NCBI GenBank assembly: GCA_018969455.1
Contig: JAGWYI010000050.1
Location: forward strand, 1-13,107
Origin: Bacteroidota bacterium
GTDB lineage: Bacteria; Bacteroidota; Bacteroidia; Chitinophagales; Saprospiraceae
Direction of reading: 5' to 3'
DNA: 13,107 nt
Position numbers and translations under genes: made by a program. The notes below the pieces were generated by a model. It saw nothing but the letters and a program-made list of their open reading frames with translations. It did not search any database and was not told the origin of the DNA. Below are positions 5,987 through 13,107 of this stretch, piece after piece. Each line of letters opens with the position of its first letter. Within the stretch, counting starts at the first letter, position 1.

Positions 5987-7036
5987 TCACGTTGTCGGGA
6001 ATGTCAAATGATTCAAAATTCGACGTACCAGTCCGGGGCCCTCATAAATCAGGCCGGTATAAATCTGCAGCAGATCGGCGCCGGCATCCAGTTTAGCCTG
6101 AGCACTTTCCGGGCTGTCGATGCCACCTACCCCGATAAGTACGGTATTGGGGCCTAGTTTTTGGCGTAAATAAGCCAAAACGGCATTGGAATGAGCAAGT
6201 AAAGGCGCTCCGCTGAGTCCGCCTTGCCCCAATTTTTGTACTTGTGCCTCGGGAGTGCGCAAGGGCGCGCGTGCGACGGTGGTGTTGGTAGCAATTACGC
6301 CCGCCAGTTTGGTATGCAATACAATGTGTACAATATCATCCAGTTGTGCTTCATTGAGGTCGGGTGCGATTTTCAGGAGAATTGGTTTGGGTTTGTTTTC
6401 CTGCAGGTTTCGTGCTTGCAAGCGCCCGAGCAGGCGTGTGAGGGGTTCTTTTTCCTGCAGCGCCCTTAGCTCGGGGGTGTTGGGAGAGCTTACGTTCACA
6501 ACAAAATAATCGACCCATGGAAAGAGCGCTTCGAAGCAACGCAGGTAATCGTCTTCGGCCTGTTCATTGGGAGTCGATTTGTTTTTCCCGATGTTTCCTC
6601 CAATAATAACGCCGCCCCAGTCGCCGCTGGCGCGCAATTTTTGCAAGCGTTTCACCAGCGCATCCAATCCTTGGTTGTTAAAACCCATTCGGTTGATGAG
6701 TGCTCGGTCGGCCGGTAGTCGGAAAAGGCGCGGTTGGGGGTTTCCTTCCTGGGGTATAGGGGTAACCGTTCCCACCTCTATAAAACCAAAACCCAGCATA
6801 GCCATAGCGCGAATGTGTTGGCCGTCTTTATCAAAACCGGCGGCGAGGCCTACTGCATTAGGGAAAGTGCATCCGAGTATGTTTCGCTGCATGTTCAAGT
6901 TGGGGCTGCAAAAAAGGCGGCTGATCCAATATCGGGTAAGAGGAAAGGCTGCAGCGAGGTCGAGCATGCGTACGGTGAGCGCATGCGCGCGTTCGGGAGC
7001 GAGTAAAAAAAGCAGTGGTTTAAAAATGGAATACAC
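5987..7036 (-). CDS. pyrD: Dihydroorotate dehydrogenase (quinone), class 2
   Basis: This 349-aa FMN enzyme oxidises dihydroorotate to orotate in de novo pyrimidine synthesis and passes electrons to membrane quinone. The N-terminal amphipathic extension MYSIFKPLLFLLAPERAHAL is typical of membrane-associated class 2 enzymes. Also visible are GLAAGFDKDG (63-72), IEVGTVTPIPQ (86-96), NRMGFNN (115-121), NIGKNK (148-153) and the active-site loop NVSSPNTPELR (181-191). Ser184 in that loop corresponds to the catalytic Ser175 of E. coli PyrD. GVIATNTT and GVGGI close the barrel and phosphate site. The start is GTG at 7036: the next Met is residue 24, which would remove the membrane segment. The TAG of the Crp/Fnr gene lies 12 nt upstream in the same frame, so the two genes are almost certainly co-transcribed. 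All key residues are present. Confidence 0.96.
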   Translation of the reverse strand: MYSIFKPLLFLLAPERAHALTVRMLDLAAAFPLTRYWISRLFCSPNLNMQRNILGCTFPNAVGLAAGFDKDGQHIRAMAMLGFGFIEVGTVTPIPQEGNPQPRLFRLPADRALINRMGFNNQGLDALVKRLQKLRASGDWGGVIIGGNIGKNKSTPNEQAEDDYLRCFEALFPWVDYFVVNVSSPNTPELRALQEKEPLTRLLGRLQARNLQENKPKPILLKIAPDLNEAQLDDIVHIVLHTKLAGVIATNTTVARAPLRTPEAQVQKLGQGGLSGAPLLAHSNAVLAYLRQKLGPNTVLIGVGGIDSPESAQAKLDAGADLLQIYTGLIYEGPGLVRRILNHLTFPTT

Positions 7037-7048
7037 AGTGAAACGATG

Positions 7049-7729
7049 CTAATGGCGAATTTCCAGGCGCAATTTTTCGAGATCGCGCACCAGAAGTCGC
7101 ATACGGTTGAAAGTGAGCAGTTTTTGGGCCCTTAAATCATTGAGCGTGGTTGTTACCGTTTGACGGCTGGTGGCGGTAAGGTTGGCAATTTCCTGGTGGG
7201 TTAAAAAATTGCGCACCACCCACTCGTACCCCACCCTTTGGCCTTTGGTTTCAACGAGATGAATTAAATATTCTACGATGCGGCTACGGCTGTCGCGAAA
7301 AACGAGAGATTCGAGCCGTCGTTCCAATTCCAGTTGTCTGGTACTGAAAATGCGCATGAAAAACAGGTTAAGTTCGCTACGCTCGCGCATGAGGCTTCGG
7401 AGTTCATCGAGGGTAACCACACAGGCTTCGGAATCTTCGAGTGCGAGGGCACTATCGCGCCTGCGATTTTCACCGGCCAGTGCCAGTTCGCCGAAAACCT
7501 CGCCTTTCCCTAAAATGGATTTTGTCACTTCTTTACCCTCCTCATTCATGCTGGATATTTTAACCCGGCCGGAAGTAATGAAGAAGATCCGATCGGAAGC
7601 TTCCTCCGGCACATAAAATAATTCACCTTTCCGCCATTTGCGGTGGTCGTGTTTCGCCATCCGGTTGGTGTTTCCCAATTTGTTGGGGCACAGCAGATGG
7701 GTAACGTCTATGTTTTCCAGTATCCACAT
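7049..7729 (-). CDS. Crp/Fnr family transcriptional regulator
   Basis: The protein has 226 aa and two domains. Residues about 30-130 form a cyclic-nucleotide-binding beta-roll with GEVFGELALAGENRRRDSAL (76-95), then a long dimer helix, then a winged helix-turn-helix around 176-197 (LTHQEIANLTATSRQTVTTT). In E. coli CRP the cAMP phosphate is held by Arg82-Ser83; the aligned pair here is Asp92-Ser93, so cAMP binding in the CRP manner is unlikely. There is no N-terminal cluster of cysteines of the FNR type (only Cys14), so an oxygen-sensing Fe-S cluster is also unlikely. The signal is unknown. It lies 18 nt after dnaX and 12 nt before pyrD in the same run, an unusual place for a regulator. Targets cannot be inferred. 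Confidence 0.92.
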   Translation of the reverse strand: MWILENIDVTHLLCPNKLGNTNRMAKHDHRKWRKGELFYVPEEASDRIFFITSGRVKISSMNEEGKEVTKSILGKGEVFGELALAGENRRRDSALALEDSEACVVTLDELRSLMRERSELNLFFMRIFSTRQLELERRLESLVFRDSRSRIVEYLIHLVETKGQRVGYEWVVRNFLTHQEIANLTATSRQTVTTTLNDLRAQKLLTFNRMRLLVRDLEKLRLEIRH

Positions 7730-7747
7730 GAAAGGGCGAAATTTATC

Positions 7748-9464
<1,717 letters not shown>

Positions 9465-9472
<8 letters not shown>

Positions 9473-11897
9473 GTGGTGCAAAAGTACGGCTTTTCACCGG
9501 ATCGAGAAAGGAAATGATAGAGAGGTTGAACTTGGTACGCAAGCGTGTACTAAACGCGTAATTTGTGCCAATTGAATCTAATACTTGGTAGTCCCGATAC
9601 ATTTCGAATCGAAATTGATGTACCTGGTTTGCAAAATAGCGCATGGTAAAACGATACAACAAATATTCATTTTGTGGGAAGTAATTGTCTGGATCTATGG
9701 GTACTTGAGACAGGCTTCCGTCCTGTTCAAGTTTAAACTGCCTCAACCGAACACTCTTTTCAAAAACTGTGCTGAAACGAACCCCCAGGTAAAAACGCCG
9801 GTTGGGGCTGAATTCTACCTGCCAGTTTATAGCGGAGCGCTGTTTATCAAAGCCATTAAGCTGCCGCTGGCCCATGTTATCAGGCTTGTATGGGGTCAGG
9901 TTGCGAAAATTCATGTTAAAATTCCAGCTCAAGCTTTGCGTGAAAAAGGAGTTTATAACCCATTTTTCCGAAACTTCAAAACCAGCAGAACCGGATTCTC
10001 TGTTTATTCGTGCCGATCCGAGTGCCTGAATGCCCAGCTGCAACCGTTTCCGCTGGTCGCTCGACCAGCGGAGATTGGTCCTCAAATCGGGTGAAACTTT
10101 TTGGGTAAGGTATAAGTCATTCAGCAGATAGCGAATGAGTTGATAATAGGGATTGTAATTGAATTCCCCATACCAACGTTGAAAGCGGCGGGATACGGCA
10201 CTGCCGTAAATGCGGTAGATGTGATCTTGCATCCAGGTTTTGCTGAACCGAAACCCGAGTTCATATTGCAACATTCTGCCCAGGGGATGATATTGTCTGT
10301 GACGGATATCGAGTTCGGAAACAGCGTAAGGGCCTGTATGGATGCCATTTCCGTAAGCATCGAATTGGACCAAGGGGGAATTGACGCCGCTGAAGTACAT
10401 AGACGGGCTTTTGTGCATTACACTCCAGGCCCATGCTCCATTGGCTTTGCCGAGTGCCAGGGCATACTGGCCGTTCCAGAGTACAGAATCGCGGCGCAAG
10501 CCCCAAAGAAGTCCTTGCACATTGGCTTTAAAAAAATAGCGGTTGCTGCGGTCGCGCAATTGTACATCGGCACTTCCGGTTTGGGAGTTGATGGCTTCTC
10601 CACCTACAAGTGCCCCGGCACTCAGGTTGATCCAGCTGTTGTTGGGTAAAGATTTTTCTACAGTTGCCATGGTATACGATATTCCGGCCTGGTTTTCGGT
10701 AAATGAGGAGTTGTCTTTTCGGAAAACTTCCACACTGGCGCCCGAGTATATTGCCTGGTATACACCAAGTCCCCAGCCCCCACGCATACGCGCACTGAAG
10801 CGAGCTGTATTCCGCAACTGAGGCTGGGAATATACCGAATAGCGGCAACTGTCGCATTCCCATATGCTGCGACGGAAAATAAGGGGGTTGCGGCTGGTTA
10901 CTGTAAATGCAGCCGGATTTTCCCATTGAATGTGGCTTTTGGCAAAAAGCGGTGCAGCCTCGGCTGTAAATTGACGAGGACCAGGTAAGGCGGGATTTTG
11001 GCCAATTTCTAGTTTTGACTCTTGAGCAAAGGATGAGTAAGTATAATTCGTGGCAGGAAGCAAGCTTACATCCAGGGTGGCTGCGCTGTTGATGCCCCAA
11101 CGTCCGTCGATGCCCATACTGGCTTTCAACGCGTCTTCTGAATACGGGAAAAAAGGGGCAAAATAGCTTGAATTTGGGTTGGCAATTAGGTTTACATAAC
11201 TGTAAATGCCCAGCCGCAGTTCCTGTTTAATGATCCCCAGCCCTTCCAAATCGCCGTATTGCAGCACTTCATCGCCAATCAAGGGTTGTTGGGGGTTCCA
11301 GGTGCAGTATTCCCCGCTGCTTTGGCAGAAATAGCCCATTTGAAGGCCCCAGTGCTGTTCGCCTTTTACTGGAAAACGCAGCGCTTTCCAGGGAATAAAC
11401 AACTCGGCTGTCCACCCGGCTGCTTCTTTATGCACCGCACTGTACCAGGCTGCGTCAAAGTTCACTTCCGTGCCATTTCCGCCAATGAGCGCATCGGATT
11501 GCAACCCGAGCGGGGTGATTTCGTAGCGGAGGGCGTTTTGTCGGTCGTGCCAGGTATCGAAAGCAATGGAAAAGCGGTCGCCTGAAGTGACCGCGTCTCG
11601 AAAACCGGGGTCGGAGCGCACAACAGACGCCACACATTCAACGCCAATGTAGATGCCGTCATTTGCTTTTAGCAGGCGCACCCGAGCGCCGTTTTTGGGT
11701 GTTTGTCCGAATACCGGCGTGCTGGTGGTAAAAGCATCCGCAATGGGCGCATTGCGCCAGCAGGAGTCGTTCAAAAGGCCATCGAGTCGGGGTTTTGAGC
11801 CGGAAAGTTCAGAAATCTGGTACTTGCGTTGGGAAAACAGGGGCGTGATTAGCCCAAATAACAGGACAAATAATAAAAATGGCTTAGGTGGCATCAT
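9465..11897 (-). CDS. DUF5916 outer-membrane protein with CBM9-like N-terminal domain
   Basis: The protein has 810 aa counted from the ATG at 11897. It begins with a Sec signal peptide (about 1-23, MMPPKPFLLF then VLLFGLITPLFSQ). A DOMON/CBM9-like beta-sandwich follows at about 27-210, with PRLDGLLNDSCW, KANDGIYIGVEC, AWYSAVHKEAAGWTAELFIP and WKALRFP. The rest, to about residue 800, is a long series of alternating polar/hydrophobic, aromatic-rich strands typical of the DUF5916 region, which probably forms an outer-membrane beta-barrel. No function is established. Sugar or other ligand binding by the N-terminal domain is only a possibility. An ATG at 11957 would add 20 residues without signal-peptide character, so 11897 (or the adjacent ATG at 11894) is preferred. 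Its stop overlaps the dnaX start by 8 nt. It does not end in an aromatic residue as classical barrels do. Confidence 0.85.
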
Positions 11898-11941
11898 GGG
11901 TGGCTGTATTTTTAGAAAAGACGTTTGGCAGACTGCATGGG

Positions 11942-11973
11942 TTGGTGGGTGGATCATTTAAGGCCTAACTTTG
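11942..11973 (+). promoter_or_regulatory. Promoter immediately before the TIGR04282 gene (leaderless arrangement)
   Basis: TTG at 11942-11944 is followed after 21 nt by TAACTTTG (11966-11973), a full match to TAnnTTTG. Only 4 nt separate the -7 box from the ATG at 11978. With the usual 5-8 nt from this box to the start site, transcription would begin at or within a few bases of the start codon. Confidence 0.6.
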
Positions 11974-11977
11974 GGCC

Positions 11978-12589
11978 ATGACAAATGTATTGATCATCTT
12001 TATAAAAAATCCGCGTTTAGGAAAAGTAAAAACCCGGCTTGCACGCACCGTGGGCGATTCCGAGGCTTTGCGCATATATCAATTGTTGTTAGAGCAAACC
12101 CGCCAAACCGCGCTTGGGCTTTCTGTACACCGACGCTTGTATTATGATGCATACATTGATGTAGATGATGCCTGGTTGAGCGTCGATTTTGAAAAGCACC
12201 TTCAAACCGGCGCTGACTTGGGAGCCCGCATGGAGCATGCTTTTGCCAGTGTATTTGCACAAGTTCCCGATGCGCGCGTGGGCATAATAGGTTCCGATTG
12301 CCCGGAATTGCCTGCCGCCACTTTGCAAAAAGCCTTTGATATGCTTGAAACTCACGATGCCGTAATTGGTCCGAGTACCGATGGCGGGTATTATTTTTTG
12401 GGCTTGCGCTCCTTTGATGCATCCGTGTTTCGCGGCATATCCTGGAGTACCGACGCGGTATTGCGTCAAACCCTTGAAGTTTTTGAGCAGCAAGGAAAAA
12501 CCTGTGTACTGTTAGAGCCCCGTACCGACATTGACACAGCGGAAGATTGGCAGGCGTATTTGGTTGCAATAAAGGATGGCCGGATGTAA
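11978..12589 (+). CDS. TIGR04282 family (DUF2064) 'arsenosugar biosynthesis' glycosyltransferase
   Basis: This 203-aa GT-A-like protein has the family signatures in order: MTNVLIIFIKNPRLGKVKTR (1-20, with the nucleotide-binding KTRL), LQTGADLGARMEHAF (75-89), IIGSDCPELP (103-112), the GPSTDGGYYFLGL block (131-143), ISWST (154-158) and DIDTAEDW (184-191). The family resembles nucleotidyltransferases such as CobY/MobA. It is named from genomic association with arsenosugar synthesis in some bacteria, but many members have no arsenic context. No ArsM, ArsS or other arsenic gene is in this window, so substrate assignment is open. The start aligns with the family N-terminus. The gene is divergent from the DUF5916 gene, and a complete promoter ends 4 nt upstream of it. 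Length is normal for the family. Confidence 0.92.
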   Translation: MTNVLIIFIKNPRLGKVKTRLARTVGDSEALRIYQLLLEQTRQTALGLSVHRRLYYDAYIDVDDAWLSVDFEKHLQTGADLGARMEHAFASVFAQVPDARVGIIGSDCPELPAATLQKAFDMLETHDAVIGPSTDGGYYFLGLRSFDASVFRGISWSTDAVLRQTLEVFEQQGKTCVLLEPRTDIDTAEDWQAYLVAIKDGRM

Positions 12590-12672
12590 AAAAGTGGAAA
12601 ATGTGTACAGAAGTGCGTTAAAATGTATTCAAGGTATTATATTTAAATGCTTTCTTTGAAGTGTGCTACTGT

Positions 12673-12711
12673 ACCATTCAACTCGGGCAACTTTTGCCAT
12701 CGATGAATGGT
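12673..12711. repeat. Nested inverted repeat upstream of the lipoprotein gene
   Basis: ACCATTCA (12673-12680) pairs with TGAATGGT (12704-12711). Between them GGCAA (12686-12690) pairs with TTGCC (12694-12698) around a 3-nt loop. The element ends 30 nt before the lipoprotein ATG. It has no U-tract, so it is more likely a leader structure or protein site than a terminator. The rest of the 152-nt gap shows no convincing promoter. Confidence 0.4.
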
Positions 12712-12741
12712 CATATTCAATCATTTTTCATCCACCATCCT

Positions 12742-13107
12742 ATGCAAAAACTGTTTATTTATTTCACCTTTTTGGTATTGGGAATTGTCTCCTGCGACAA
12801 AAGCGATCCGGCGCCTACCTCTCAAAGTGCTTATCCGGGTACTTACACCGGCAAATACACCAGCCAATCGGCCAGCCCAAGCCCGAGCCAGGTAAATGCC
12901 GTTGCGGTATTAACTGCCGAAAGTGGCGGCATAAAAGTTACCCTTACCGCAGGCGCAAATGCAGCAACATTTACTGCCAATTTTACGGCAGACAACAAGT
13001 TGGAAATACCAACGCAATTGATATTTGGGGTAAGCACCAGCGGTACGGGCTCGTTGAGCAACAACGATACCGAATTGGGATTGACGCTTACACCAGGAAA
13101 TGCACCC
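12742..13107 (+). CDS. Putative lipoprotein, N-terminal part (3' end outside window)
   Basis: An open frame from the ATG at 12742 runs without a stop to the window end, giving 122 residues. The N-terminus MQKLFIYFTFLVLGIVSC is a lipoprotein signal peptide with lipobox IVSC, placing the lipidated Cys at residue 18. The next residues are DKSDPAP; the acidic residues after the Cys may affect surface export in Bacteroidota, but this is not a clear export signal. A serine/threonine-rich linker follows (TSQSASPSPSQ, about 43-53). Beyond it is a beta-rich, low-charge region with AVLTAESGGIKVTLTAGAN, resembling small cell-envelope beta-sandwich lipoproteins. I cannot assign a family. It is on the same strand as, and 152 nt after, the TIGR04282 gene. 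Confidence 0.82.
   Translation, partial: MQKLFIYFTFLVLGIVSCDKSDPAPTSQSAYPGTYTGKYTSQSASPSPSQVNAVAVLTAESGGIKVTLTAGANAATFTANFTADNKLEIPTQLIFGVSTSGTGSLSNNDTELGLTLTPGNAP

Noticed and set aside
9585..10649. Two 169-aa + strand open frames opposite the DUF5916 gene
   Set aside because: They lie wholly inside a convincing 810-aa gene and have no family features. They are antisense shadows.
11982..11989. TACATTTG on the - strand as a promoter for the DUF5916-dnaX run
   Set aside because: The -7 box matches, but no TTG lies 19-21 nt upstream and the motif is inside the TIGR04282 coding region. It may be chance.

Overview
The window looks like an ordinary chromosomal stretch from a member of the Bacteroidota, probably of the Saprospiria/Chitinophagia kind. 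This rests on a DUF5606 protein, a DUF5916 outer-membrane protein, a type IX secretion (T9SS) type A sorting domain, and several candidate promoters of the Bacteroidota form TTG-N19-21-TAnnTTTG. Shine-Dalgarno sequences are weak or absent. I see no tRNA, rRNA, insertion sequence, phage gene or CRISPR array.

Layout. Positions 1-2294 (+ strand) hold the 3' end of frr, then a tight group of DUF5606 protein, a DPM1-like GT2 glycosyltransferase and an NRDE/TANGO2-like protein. A 102-aa secreted protein that is almost only a T9SS sorting domain follows at 2506-2814 and ends in a strong intrinsic terminator. A stand-alone 799-aa FadN-type 3-hydroxyacyl-CoA dehydrogenase/enoyl-CoA hydratase occupies 3025-5424 behind its own promoter. 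A perfect 17-bp inverted repeat then separates it from the convergent - strand genes.

On the - strand, a BrxA/BrxB-type bacilliredoxin (5472-5885) has its own near-ideal promoter. Upstream of it, reading from 11897 down to 5987, lies a compact run: DUF5916 outer-membrane protein, dnaX, a Crp/Fnr-family regulator and pyrD. Gaps in this run are from -8 to +18 nt, so it is probably one transcription unit. Divergent from it on the + strand is a TIGR04282-family 'arsenosugar' glycosyltransferase (11978-12589), followed by the start of a lipoprotein gene cut by the window end.

How the genes relate. Most are housekeeping functions: translation recycling, fatty-acid oxidation, thiol redox, pyrimidine synthesis and the replication clamp loader. 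They are grouped by proximity rather than by pathway. No defence or biosynthetic island is visible. The most notable signal is in dnaX: a run of nine A residues just after the clamp-loader core, with a TGA stop immediately downstream in both alternative frames. This resembles the slippage site known to generate gamma from tau in Thermus. Other points of interest are a promoter placed so close to the TIGR04282 gene that its mRNA may be leaderless, the bare sorting-domain protein, and a palindrome beside the bacilliredoxin promoter.
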